A DNA stretch of 64,000 bases, from NCBI GenBank assembly GCA_022376925.1, contig JAIOJX010000027.1, positions 16,695,471 to 16,759,470 of the forward strand. The letters are read 5' to 3'. The notes below the pieces were generated by a model, which saw nothing but the letters and a program-made list of their open reading frames with translations, made no database searches and had not been told where the DNA came from. The translations under genes and the position numbers were made by a program. This DNA is from Tragulus kanchil. Its lineage: Eukaryota; Chordata; Mammalia; Artiodactyla; Tragulidae. Below, one piece after another: positions 1 to 25,400 of the stretch; position 1 is the stretch's first letter, and every line of letters begins with the position of its first letter.

Positions 1-61
1 AATAGCATTTAACCAGATATGCCCCAAAGATTAGTTTCAACCTGGAATCAACATAAAAATT

Positions 62-150
62 ATGTTTAGTCGCTAAGTCCTGTCTGCTTCTTTGTGACCC
101 CATGGACCGTATAGCACGCTAGGCCTCCCTGTTTGCTCAAGTCCAAGATC
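62..150 (-). repeat. BovB / Bov-A-type repeat fragment, antisense
   Basis: The + strand reads like the reverse complement of the BovB 3' end that also forms the Bov-A SINE unit: a 'ttagtcgctaagtc' start, then 'tttgtgaccccatgga' and 'aggcctccct'. It is short and degraded. The rest of 1-450 shows nothing recognisable. Confidence 0.7.
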
Positions 151-999
151 ATTAAGTTTCCGATGCAAGTGTTAAACCCATTGTGTATTTCACACACGTA
201 GCTCTAGGATTATATACCCAAGAGCCCAACAGGTACCAGCTAGACACAGGATACGTGTGTTCCAAGGGCCTTCATTTATTCTGTGTTTGAAAGTGGCCTC
301 TGCATCCCCTTTTTTCTTCCAGGGGCAGACACTCAAAGGGGAAAAAAAATGGCTGAACCGGCAAAGAAGGCCCTTCCCCACCCTCCCCTTCATCATCCCA
401 GATGAGTGCAGTTTTGCAGGAGTTTCGGTTTCTCCTGTGATCCCAGAGGGTCTGTGCCCATCAGCACCGTGTCTACCCATCCAGGGTCAGGGGCGAGGAC
501 CGGGCGGGGGCGTTTCCGTTTCGAGAGGGATTCAGGCCTCTCCTGGACCCCGACTAAGTCCTTTCAGCACTCCGTGCCCCAAGGGGCCGCGGGGCCTCCG
601 CCGGGGTGGGGGGAGCACCGGATCTGCCGAGCGGACACTAGGCAGGGCTCGGGTTTCCTGGACCGGATGGCAGGCCCGAGCCCGGAGGCCGCGCGCGGCC
701 AGAGCACAGGATGCGGGGCGGGCCTGCGCATCCCAGATCCGCCCGCGCTGCGTGCCCGGCACAGCTGCCGCGGATCCGCCGCCTCCCCCGGGGTGGAAGC
801 GGCCGGAATCCCCCCTCTCTGGGCCCGCGTCTCCCCGGGGGCCCCCGGGAGGAGTCGCCCACCTGCCATCCGAGACGCCCCACGTGGGCCGGCCTGGGTG
901 GGGGGCGGGGCTGGAGGGAGGGAGAAAAGGCGGAGGCGCCGAGGGAGGTGGGAGCGGGGGTGGGAGGAGGAGCGGAGAGAGAAGAGGAGGCGAGGCGGG

Positions 1000-1077
1000 C
1001 GCTGCCCACGCTGCGCCTAGAGGGAGCGGAGAGCCGGAGCAGAGAAAAAGGGGCTTGCGGCGTCCGGACAGGAACAG
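1000..1077 (+). other. PRKAR1A: Candidate non-coding exon 1a of PRKAR1A (start approximate)
   Basis: A purine-rich stretch ends in ACAG followed by the strong donor GTAAGG at 1078. It lies about 390 bases upstream of the second first exon, in the CpG island. Human PRKAR1A uses alternative 5' exons (1a, 1b), so this is the likely 1a equivalent. The 5' end is a guess. Confidence 0.5.
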
Positions 1078-1301
1078 GTAAGGGGCGGCAGGTGCACAGA
1101 GGAGGGAGCCCAGGCCAGAGGCAGCGCGACTAGCGCTGCGGACTAGGGACGAGGGACGAGGTGGGACGCAAAGAAGATCAGAGCAACGACCATTCTAGGC
1201 GTTGGAGGGGTGAGGGTCCCCGGACAAGCGGCGGCGGAGGACCTGGGCCGCAGCTCCTTTAAGGTTGCCAAGGCGACGCCTCTGGCCAGAGCGAGGCTCC
1301 T

Positions 1302-1309
1302 TGACGTCA
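1302..1309 (+). promoter_or_regulatory. Consensus cAMP response element (TGACGTCA)
   Basis: A perfect palindromic CRE lies 15 bases before an inverted CCAAT box (ATTGG, 1324-1328), immediately upstream of the probable exon 1b. CREB/ATF factors bind this motif. It would let cAMP signalling raise expression of the subunit that restrains PKA. That feedback role is inferred from position. Confidence 0.75.
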
Positions 1310-1334
1310 GCAGCCGGGCGCTGATTGGCTGCGG

Positions 1335-1466
1335 CGCAGCCGTTTCCGGTGGAGCCGCCGCGGAGCCGCTCTTGTCGAGTGCAGCAGAGCCGGGAGGGCA
1401 TCGCTGAGGGAGCTCCGCCGGCCGCCGCCTCGACCTCCGCCCGCGCCCGCCGCCGCCCGTCCGCAG
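1335..1466 (+). other. PRKAR1A: Candidate non-coding exon 1b of PRKAR1A (start approximate)
   Basis: GC-rich leader sequence just downstream of the CRE/CCAAT pair ends in CCGCAG and is followed by the strong donor GTGAGA at 1467. The coding start is in the next exon at 5128, so this exon is entirely 5' UTR. The transcription start is approximate. Confidence 0.7.
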
Positions 1467-4400
1467 GTGAGAGCGCCCGGCGGGCCCCGGCGCGCCCCGC
1501 TTCGCCGCCCGCCGCCCGTTTAGGGGCGCCGGACCGATCCAAGATGGCGTCTCGGGGAGCGATCTGGGGGGAGGGCCGCACCCCGCCGCCTCCCGCCCGG
1601 CGCGCCCCGCGCCCCCGACCCCCGAGCCCCGGCGCTCGCCCCGGGTCCGCCCCCGCCGCCTCCCGAAGGACGGCGGCGCGGTGTCCCCGCATCCGCCGTC
1701 GCCCGGCCCTTCCGGCGGCCTCGGGGACCCGGCGGCCTGTTGGCCCCCGCGGCCTCCCGCGGCGCTTCCCCGCCTTCGCGTCCTGCCGGCCCCGCGGTGC
1801 TCGTCGTCGGGCCTCGTCGCCGCCGCCCGCCCGGGGCCCCCTCGGGTCTCCCCGCGGCCCCCCGGCCGCTGCGGCGTGGGCGCTGGGCCGCCCTTCCTCC
1901 CTCCCTCCCGGGGCCGCCACCGCGGCCCCTGCGACCCCCGCCCCCGGCAGGGGCGTCGCCGCCGGGGGATGCCCGCCCGCGGGGGCCTCTCCGCGGCCGC
2001 CGAGCACGAGCCGCGGGCCTGCGGCCGGAGCCAGCGCCTTCCGCCGAGGGTCTCCTGTGTCCCGGCGTGTGACGGGAATCGTGTCGTTATCCCAGCTGGA
2101 TTTCCAGAAGGACGAATGCCGCTGGTTTCTTAGGGAAGACCAGGCGGTGTGCATTTTTTAAGCAGTGAAATAATTGGGGGTGAGGGAGAGCTAAATTGTA
2201 GGCCGGTAACACTAAGTACAAAAGGAATCTCTGAAAAAGAAAAAAAAGAGTATGAGATAATAAAAAAGGTTTCAAGCTAAGAAAAAAAAAAGGATTCTCT
2301 GCATTCGATTGAAAAATTATGACTCGTATATATGAATTTTCTGGTGTTCACCTGGTGAACGCATCTGTCTTGGGGCGTTTCTGTTTAATATGCTGCCAGA
2401 CTTGCAGCGTCCTCTTTTGGATCTTTTAAATACGTTGTTGCAAACAGAAAACCAGTTTCACCGCTTAGATCCAATTCTCTCATTTCTGCAAGCAGACCAG
2501 ACCTTTGAACATTTTCTCTGGTTAGTTGAATACATACGCAGGTTTTCCCGAAATGTATCTGAATGTTTCGAAGCACAGAAAGCTCTGACCATTGTTCCCT
2601 GGCGGCTTTCAGTCCAGGATTTTTTCAAACGCAGGAAAATCCTACTGAAGTGGATTCTCAGTTCATATGGTTGTCTGACCTGGAAAAGAGGCAGGTGTAG
2701 GTCTATCCTAAAGTAATTTTTTTTTTTTTTTTAAGAGTGTTTATTTCTGAAGGAGCAGCAGGAGTCTTCTGTAGCCTCGAGTTTATGTGCCTGTCAGGGC
2801 TCTACAGACAGACCTTCTCCCTGTCTGTTCATTACTCTGCTGTTACTGACCTTTTCATGAAAGTTGTCAAAACAAGATAAGTAACAAGCTAGGTCTGTGG
2901 CCCTTCACGGTGCTGTTCTTTCTCCTTTGAAATTTAGTTTCATCTCAGTGATGTTTATGTGCATCCTATTTGGAAAAGACAGATTGGTATTGAATTCTGT
3001 TGCAAAGTGAAGGGACCTCAGCTTTATCTTCTTATCTTAGTTACATAGTAAAATGAGATTTGGAAGCAAAACAGTTTGTAACTCCTTTTTTGAGTTAGCC
3101 CCCCCCCCCACGAGCCGCGGGCCTGCGGCCGGAGCCAGCGCCTTCCGCCGAGGGTCTCCTGTGTCCCGGCGTGTGACGGGAATCGTGTCGTTATCCCAGC
3201 TGGATTTCCAGAAGGACGAATGCCGCTGGTTTCTTAGGGAAGACCAGGCGGTGTGCATTTTTTAAGCAGTGAAATAATTGGGGGTGAGGGAGAGCTAAAT
3301 TGTAGGCCGGTAACACTAAGTACAAAAGGAATCTCTGAAAAAGAAAAAAAAGAGTATGAGATAATAAAAAAGGTTTCAAGCTAAGAAAAAAAAAAGGATT
3401 CTCTGCATTCGATTGAAAAATTATGACTCGTATATATGAATTTTCTGGTGTTCACCTGGTGAACGCATCTGTCTTGGGGCGTTTCTGTTTAATATGCTGC
3501 CAGACTTGCAGCGTCCTCTTTTGGATCTTTTAAATACGTTGTTGCAAACAGAAAACCAGTTTCACCGCTTAGATCCAATTCTCTCATTTCTGCAAGCAGA
3601 CCAGACCTTTGAACATTTTCTCTGGTTAGTTGAATACATACGCAGGTTTTCCCGAAATGTATCTGAATGTTTCGAAGCACAGAAAGCTCTGACCATTGTT
3701 CCTGGCGGCTTTCAGTCCAGGATTTTTTCAAACGCAGGAAAATCCTACTGAAGTGGATTCTCAGTTCATATGGTTGTCTGACCTGGAAAAGAGGCAGGTG
3801 TAGGTCTATCCTAAAGTAATTTTTTTTTTTTTTTTAAGAGTGTTTATTTCTGAAGGAGCAGCAGGAGTCTTCTGTAGCCTCGAGTTTATGTGCCTGTCAG
3901 GGCTCTACAGACAGACCTTCTCCCTGTCTGTTCATTACTCTGCTGTTACTGACCTTTTCATGAAAGTTGTCAAAACAAGATAAGTAACAAGCTAGGTCTG
4001 TGGCCCTTCACGGTGCTGTTCTTTCTCCTTTGAAATTTAGTTTCATCTCAGTGATGTTTATGTGCATCCTATTTGGAAAAGACAGATTGGTATTGAATTC
4101 TGTTGCAAAGTGAAGGGGACCTCAGCTTTATCTTCTTATCTTAGTTACATAGTAAAATGAGATTTGGAAGCAAAACAGTTTGTAACTCCTTTGTTAAGTA
4201 GTGGAATTTGAATTCCAGGGTAAAGTTAGCGGCCCAAGATGACGTTTGTTTCTTTTACTCTACATCTGAGGTAGATTAAACCTTCTCAGTTTCACTAAAT
4301 TCATTTTAGCTATTGAGTCTTCACGTGAGTTTAAAACCTAATGTTTTGATATTTTCCTGTCCAAATCTTTTATAATAAGTTTACTTGTTAAGATGTTTAT

Positions 4401-5121
4401 GTGATTTTTTTTTCTATTATTAATGTTAAAGATTTTCCATTTTGCTAGTGGATAAGTGTTCTCATTAGGACTAGAATCTGGTAAAAGAGGACTTCTGTAA
4501 TCCTTTATATGGCTACTGTTCTTGTGTCTGGGATCTCTTTGTGTTATGCGGTAGCTGGCTAATCAGAGCCCTTCCTCGGTGGTTTTGCTGAGATCAGCCC
4601 GCTCCCTAGGGAGGGGCATTGCGTAGAGGGCTATCGATGTTCTTCGCTGTGCTTCCTTGCTTTCACTGAGTTGGCTGGTGTGCCTTATAATCTGTCTGTC
4701 CTGTTTACCCTCTGCATGCTTCCCACGTCACCCTGATTTCTTTTGCAGAAGAGAACTGAATGAAATTCCGTTAGAGGCCTGACTCCTCATTTCCCACCCC
4801 TGCCCAGGGAGAGCTGCTCTTACTTCCTCCTGGGAGCTGGTGCCCCGCTGAGGTCATTGCTTCTCGTTGGGGCTGCCCGCAGAGCCTGGGCCCCGAGCAG
4901 CAGGACCTCGGCGCAGCCCTGCCTTGAGAGAACGCTGCTTTTCTGCTTCTCTACGCTCCATTCCTTAGCCCTCACCTCCCTGTTTTTTTTTTTTTTTTAA
5001 TCTATTCAGTGAGAAAGAGATCTTTGTGAATCAGTTGCCTGGAGAATTTGTCAAGTCAAAGGCCGGGTTGATGTTTGCGCTTTGTAAATAGTTTCCCCAA
5101 GCACCTGTGTCTTCCCCGTAG
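1467..5121 (+). other. PRKAR1A: PRKAR1A intron 1
   Basis: This intron runs from the exon 1b donor to the acceptor before the coding exon. Its first 600 bases belong to the CpG island. Most of the rest is a tandem duplication of the same 1.1 kb (2005-3088 and 3109-4192). Sequence from 4193 to 5100 is unique, with a T-run near 4983. I see no exon or recognisable transposon in it. Confidence 0.8.
2005..4192 (+). repeat. Tandem duplication 1 (2005-3088 / 3109-4192)
   Basis: Two nearly identical copies lie 1104 bases apart in direct orientation. They differ by small indels. The 20 bases between them (3089-3108, with a C-run) look like a corrupted version of the unique sequence that follows copy B around 4224-4235. 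Probable assembly artefact in intron 1. Confidence 0.95.
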
Positions 5122-5124
5122 TGA

Positions 5125-19262
<14,138 letters not shown>

Positions 19263-19409
19263 GCCGCCCGCGCCGCCCTCGCCCGCCCGCCCGTCCAGCC
19301 CCACGCAGCCGCGCCGTCCTCTGTGCCGCCGCTGCTTGTTGGTTTCTGTTAAAGTTGCTTCTGTGGCACCGTTTTTATTTTGGAGCATTGCCCGATGCTC
19401 ACACAGTTA

Positions 19410-19415
19410 AATAAA
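19410..19415 (+). terminator. PRKAR1A: Proximal poly(A) signal AATAAA of PRKAR1A
   Basis: Canonical hexamer about 150 bases after the stop codon, followed by GT-rich sequence ('gcttgtgtgtgcggtgtt', 19448-19465) that could serve as downstream element. Confidence 0.8.
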
Positions 19416-19654
19416 TAGAAAGATTCTCTGGAGACCTTGCCGTCCTGCTTGTGTGTGCGGTGTTAGTGTCCCCCCGCCCCTGCGACGCGGGTGTCCTCCT
19501 ACCCTAGGCATTCTTCAGGCGGTGGCCACACGTGCTGTATTTATGGAGGAAGTGACTTCCCATGGCACTCTGAGGATTAGGGAAAACAAGGAAGAATCTT
19601 CATGTAGTAGAAAGACATCTGCCTGCGTGTAAACTCCGTAAAGAGTGGAAACGC

Positions 19655-21837
19655 CCTTTGTTGCTAGTTATCAGGTGGCTGTGGTTTGTCCGGTTCTCGC
19701 TTTTGAGCAGGAGTTTGGTTTGTCAGGCTGGCTTGCCTGGCTCTGTGTCCGGCTGTCAGGGTCTCCTCTCCAGCCCCAGGGTGTGGAGAGGTGGCTCCCT
19801 GTCCTGCCTTCTGGCTTCACAGCAGATGAGAAGCTGCACGTCCTGGTTCTTGTGTAGCGGCAGCTGCCCCGCTCACAGGTTCTGGCCAGACCTGCCTCTT
19901 GCAGCTAGTGCCAAACCCTGACCCCGGACGCTGAACCGAGCACGGGGACTTGAGGCGTGCCTGCTTGCTGGCTAACCTCTGGCTGTGAGCTCTGGTGAGC
20001 GCGCGGCCTTCAGGGGAGCCCAGGGTGGGTGGGGTCTCTGAGGCCCTGCCGGCGCTGCCTCCAGGAGACGGGACGCCAGGAAGACCGGCCCCACGTCCAC
20101 GTCCTGACAGGAGTGGAGGCGGCCGAGGGGGCGGGCAGAGCTCGGTGCTGGGACTGCGCCCCGTGTTCGCGGGCAGGAGGCTGGGGGGGAGTGTGCTTTA
20201 CTTTGCTTCGACCCCTGCCCCCCAGATCAGCTAGAGTTTGTGGAGGCCTGGGGGGATGGGATGGTTCTTTTTCACCTTGGTCAAAGGGCCATCCTGCCGA
20301 GCAGCTCTGCTTCCCTAGCCGCCATTTTATTTCCCTGGCAAACTTTTCTGTGAACGCTTGTGTTTTGAGACTGAACTGTATTTCAGTATTTTCCAGCCTT
20401 ATCAACCTTCTGTGTTGTTACACTATTCCTGTACACCAATGATACCCTACTGTTTATTCCTACTGTTTTTTTAAAACCCCTCAGTTCCGTAACGCAGGCA
20501 CTTTTCTTTGTGTTGTGATCTTCGTGGCATCACATGTCGGGGTGTCTGGGAGCGCCTGCAGGCCTTTCCTCCGACCCACGTGCAGCTGGCTGTGATTGTT
20601 TCTCCCCGCTCCTCACCCTTTCCTGGGTCATTTAAATTGGTCATGGTCGATGTTTCTCACAGATTTGAACAGGCTTTAGGTTGCCACTAAGTTTGGAGTA
20701 TAAATCTGGGAAAAGGGTTTATTGACGTTGTAGGATGGAATTTGGTAACCGCCTTTGTTGCTAGTTATCAGGTGGCTGTGGTTTGTCCGGTTCTCGCTTT
20801 TGAGCAGGAGTTTGGTTTGTCAGGCTGGCTTGCCTGGCTCTGTGTCCGGCTGTCAGGGTCTCCTCTCCAGCCCCAGGGTGTGGAGAGGTGGCTCCCTGTC
20901 CTGCCTTCTGGCTTCACAGCAGATGAGAAGCTGCACGTCCTGGTTCTTGTGTAGCGGCAGCTGCCCCGCTCACAGGTTCTGGCCAGACCTGCCTCTTGCA
21001 GCTAGTGCCAAACCCTGACCCCGGACGCTGAACCGAGCACGGGGACTTGAGGCGTGCCTGCTTGCTGGCTAACCTCTGGCTGTGAGCTCTGGTGAGCGCG
21101 CGGCCTTCAGGGGAGCCCAGGGTGGGTGGGGTCTCTGAGGCCCTGCCGGCGCTGCCTCCAGGAGACGGGACGCCAGGAAGACCGGCCCCACGTCCACGTC
21201 CTGACAGGAGTGGAGGCGGCCGAGGGGGCGGGCAGAGCTCGGTGCTGGGACTGCGCCCCGTGTTCGCGGGCAGGAGGCTGGGGGGGAGTGTGCTTTACTT
21301 TGCTTCGACCCCTGCCCCCCAGATCAGCTAGAGTTTGTGGAGGCCTGGGGGGATGGGATGGTTCTTTTTCACCTTGGTCAAAGGGCCATCCTGCCGAGCA
21401 GCTCTGCTTCCCTAGCCGCCATTTTATTTCCCTGGCAAACTTTTCTGTGAACGCTTGTGTTTTGAGACTGAACTGTATTTCAGTATTTTCCAGCCTTATC
21501 AACCTTCTGTGTTGTTACACTATTCCTGTACACCAATGATACCCTACTGTTTATTCCTACTGTTTTTTTAAACCTCTCAGTTCCGTAACGCAGGCACTTT
21601 TCTTTGTGTTGTGATCTTCGTGGCATCACATGTCGGGGTGTCTGGGAGCGCCTGCAGGCCTTTCCTCCGACCCACGTGCAGCTGGCTGTGATTGTTTCTC
21701 CCCGCTCCTCACCCTTTCCTGGGTCATTTAAATTGGTCATGGTCGATGTTTCTCACAGATTTGAACAGGCTTTAGGTTGCCACTAAGTTTGGAGTATAAA
21801 TCTGGGAAAAGGGTTTATTGACGTTGTAGGATGGAAT
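19655..21837 (+). repeat. Tandem duplication 5 (19655-20741 / 20752-21837)
   Basis: Direct copies with a 1097-base offset, almost identical. The ten bases between them look like a degraded version of the sequence following copy B ('agaaggccgcc'). Probable assembly artefact in the 3' UTR region. Confidence 0.95.
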
Positions 21838-22431
21838 AGAAGGCCGCCTTATTAAGACTTTTTATTTTTCAAAATCTATGCTAAATGAGGATTTTTTGAT
21901 CTGTATTTCATGTTTAGCTGCCTTTTTATATTTAAAAAATTAAAAATTATGTTACTAGCTTAAAACTGAATTTGATCTTTGTTTAAATGCCAAAACTGTA
22001 CTTACTAAATTATTTAGAATGCCATACATTGCAGTTTCATATGTGTATATTACTCATGTTCATGTATATTTAGATACCTACAATGCTCCTGAGTTTTGCT
22101 CTTAAGTCATTTGGCTTTGCTGTGTACTCCCTTTTGTAGTTGTCACTCTTAAGAACATTTAAGTCTGAATTTAAAAATGATCACACTTTAAGCTTTATCT
22201 TTGTGCAGTCTGAGTGTATGTGAGAAGTCAGATTGGCATCGTTTTGTCTCGGTGGATATTCAGAGCTTTAGCCGTCCTTGTTTCTGGCTGGGTAAGAATT
22301 TGAGATCTGCTCTCGGAGGTGTAGATGGCCAAAGGACCATTTTGTATTGTTCCCTGGTTACTAGTCTGATTATACCGTGTGTGCGAATATACCCTCTTTT
22401 TGTTATAGATTGTCTCAACGATAGGTCAAGT

Positions 22432-22437
22432 AATAAA
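22432..22437 (+). terminator. Possible distal poly(A) signal AATAAA
   Basis: Hexamer in 'gtaataaaaag' after about 600 bases of AT-rich sequence with UTR-like character. It could end a long PRKAR1A transcript. No independent support is visible. Confidence 0.35.
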
Positions 22438-22450
22438 AAGATTAAATAAT

Positions 22451-25400
22451 TTAATTCATTAACGAATCAGTTTTTCTTCCCTTTCTCCTTTCCTTGTCTT
22501 CTCCATCTCTCTCCTCCGAAACTCCAGATCCGGTGGGCAAGAATGAAAATTGACTGTGAATTAGGGATCCCTGTTTTGAAAGAATAATATATTTGTTTTC
22601 TCCAGTTCAGTTTGTCAGTAAATCTAAAAACCTTACTTTAAGGGTAATTGAGATATAACAGATCTGTTTACTGAGCAATGAAAGCAGAAGGTTAAATCAG
22701 AAGTCAAAGATCTCCTTTTTGTTGAGGGTAGACTGGTTCTTGAAACTCTCCCCAACTGAAGGGGAAACACGCCAGGGTGCTCTTGGGTTAGATGTAGTGT
22801 GTGTGTTCATGTATTTAGGTACACTTCTATGTTTTGCACACATATGAACTCATTTCTAGTATCTGTTCTCCCGATTTCTGAGGCATGGGATGATTAGCTG
22901 AATTGATCAGAGTACTGGGCAGTGTCTCTCTACCCGGTGAAGCCAGAGAGCCGGCGCTGACGCTGAGCTCGCCGCTCCGCAGCACACACCCCTCGTCCAG
23001 ATCCGGCAGTCCCCTCCCTCAGCCCTCCGGAGCTGAGCATTTGGGTCACAACAGGATTACTGAAGAAAAATTTCCTGAGTTGACTCTCCTGGTTGTAGGT
23101 TAATTTTCTATCTAAAACCCTGGCTCGTGTGAAATCTTTTATTTTTGGTGACAGAAGTATATTGACGTCATAAAACTGAAGTTGTATGACGTTAGTTTTC
23201 TTAACATTGTTTTCTTTCCAGCCACAAAGTAACAGCTGAACCCTTTCTGCACTTTTGTTAGGCCCCGGCAGTGTGTTTCTAGATGGGCAGAAACAGCACC
23301 GGGAAGGTGCGTCTAGGTCTCCGCGTCCCGGGGCCCCAGGCGGCTTCTGATAGCCAGCGTCAGGGAGACAGAGCCGCTGCGGTCGCTGCCTTCTCACCCT
23401 GTGGAATTTCACACACAAGCCGGTGTTGCGGGTAAAATGCACATGTGTGACCCTGTGTTCAGAGCTGTGACTTCATCCCCGCGTGGCCTAGAGAGCCCGA
23501 GGGAGGGGAGTTCTTTGTGTGCAGGCCCTGCCGGTCGAGCTCCTGGGCAGCCGGGCCAGCGCTGGGGAGAGCTTCCCGCCGCCCTCGTTCACCCCAGAGC
23601 CGCCAGGTAAGGCTGCCCCTCGTCGGTGCCGGAGGCTGTGTCTGCAGGTTTGCCTGCCTGCTGAAGTGTGTTTCTCCCCACACATCACCCCGCGCACATG
23701 GTCGCGGTCTTTCCTGCACCCGCGGAGAGCGGAGGAGAACCCCGTCTCCCGCGGACGCGGGGGCGCCCGGCCCGGCTCTGCCTTGTCTCGGGCTCGGTCT
23801 GTGGTCCGGTGCCCTTCCCGTGGGTCTGTTTAGTGCCATTTTTTTTTTTTTTGGCATTTTTGTACTTTTCTGCTGGTGATTTATTTCGCTGTTTAAAATG
23901 GAGCCCAGAGGAGTGCTGCGGTCCTGGCTAGCGTTCCCCCGGGTGAGAACAGTGTCTTCAGAGAAGATGCGTGGTAACTGGCGCCTCTCAGGTGGGAGCT
24001 GCAGTGTTGCTGGTCGCGAGTTCAGTGTCCTGAAGCAACGCCGAGAAGACCTCAGCACGCCCGGCACAAGACGTCAGGGGCCCGTGTCGGCGGGTGGAAG
24101 GCGTAACGGGGCTCCCGGGGCGCCTGCAGCCCTGCGTTTCTTCGGGGGCCGAGCCGCCGTCTCTCCTGACGTCACCGTCCCCAGCGTCGGCCGCTGCGTG
24201 TCTGGCCGCCCCGTGGCGTCCGCCTGCGGCCCCAGGACGGCCGCCCGCCAGGCTCCCCTGCCCCCGCCGCCTCTCGGGTGCTCAGACGCCTGTCCCTCGA
24301 GCAGGTGGTGGCCTCCCACCGTCACGTCCTCTTTCTAACCTTCCGGCGCCAGAGACTCAGCCCCACTCCTTACGGTCTTCAGCCCCGAAGGTGCGTCCCT
24401 CAGGTCTCCGCGTCGGCCCCAGGCGGCTTCTGATAGCCAGCGTCAGGAGACAGAGCCGCTGCGGTCGCTGCCTTCTCACCCTGTGGAATTTCACACACAA
24501 GCCGGTGTTGCGGGTAAAATGCACATGTGTGACCCTGTGTTCAGAGCTGTGACTTCATCCCCGCGTGGCCTAGAGAGCCCGAGGGAGGGGAGTTCTTTGT
24601 GTGCAGGCCCTGCCGGTCGAGCTCCTGGGCAGCCGGGCCAGCGCTGGGGAGAGCTTCCCGCCGCCCTCGTTCACCCCAGAGCCGCCAGGTAAGGCTGCCC
24701 CTCGTCGGTGCCGGAGGCTGTGTCTGCAGGTTTGCCTGCCTGCTGAAGTGTGTTTCTCCCCACACATCACCCCGCGCACATGGTCGCGGTCTTTCCTGCA
24801 CCCGCGGAGAGCGGAGGAGAACCCCGTCTCCCGCGGACGCGGGGGCGCCCGGCCCGGCTCTGCCTTGTCTCGGGCTCGGTCTGTGGTCCGGTGCCCTTCC
24901 CGTGGGTCTGTTTAGTGCCATTTTTTTTTTTTTTGGCATTTTTGTACTTTTCTGCTGGTGATTTATTTCGCTGTTTAAAATGGAGCCCAGAGGAGTGCTG
25001 CGGTCCTGGCTAGCGTTCCCCCGGGTGAGAACAGTGTCTTCAGAGAAGATGCGTGGTAACTGGCGCCTCTCAGGTGGGAGCTGCAGTGTTGCTGGTCGCG
25101 AGTTCAGTGTCCTGAAGCAACGCCGAGAAGACCTCAGCACGCCCGGCACAAGACGTCAGGGGCCCGTGTCGGCGGGTGGAAGGCGTAACGGGGCTCCCGG
25201 GGCGCCTGCAGCCCTGCGTTTCTTCGAGGGGCGAGCCGCCGTCTCTCCTGACGTCACCGTCCCCAGCGTCGGCCGCTGCGTGTCTGGCCGCCCCGTGGCG
25301 TCCGCCTGCGGCCCCAGGACGGCCGCCCGCCAGGCTCCCCTGCCCCCGCCGCCTCTCGGGTGCTCAGACGCCTGTCCCTCGAGCAGGTGGTGGCCTCCCA

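Larger units (their letters stand above)
450..2060 (+). promoter_or_regulatory. PRKAR1A: CpG-island promoter of PRKAR1A
   Basis: This stretch is extremely GC- and CpG-rich, unlike the AT-rich sequence on either side. It holds an E-box CACGTG (881-886), a GC box (about 902-911), a full CRE (1302-1309), an inverted CCAAT box (1324-1328) and a YY1-like AAGATGGCG (1541-1549). Two good splice donors (1078 and 1467) mark alternative non-coding first exons, as known for PRKAR1A in other mammals. Long open frames on both strands here are a by-product of GC content. The start sites are inferred, not seen. Confidence 0.85.
19263..22450 (+). other. PRKAR1A: PRKAR1A 3' UTR (short form to about 19435, possible long form to about 22450)
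   Basis: A short UTR ends at the AATAAA at 19410. A longer UTR is suggested by AT-rich, unduplicated sequence up to another AATAAA at 22432. Duplication 5 lies inside it, so the true long UTR would be about 2.1 kb. Use of the distal site is inferred. Confidence 0.5.

Noticed and set aside
1195..2161. Open frames of 278 and 319 codons on opposite strands
   Set aside because: They overlap in a CpG island where stop codons are rare, and are composed of Ala/Arg/Pro/Gly without any known domain. This is promoter and first-intron sequence.
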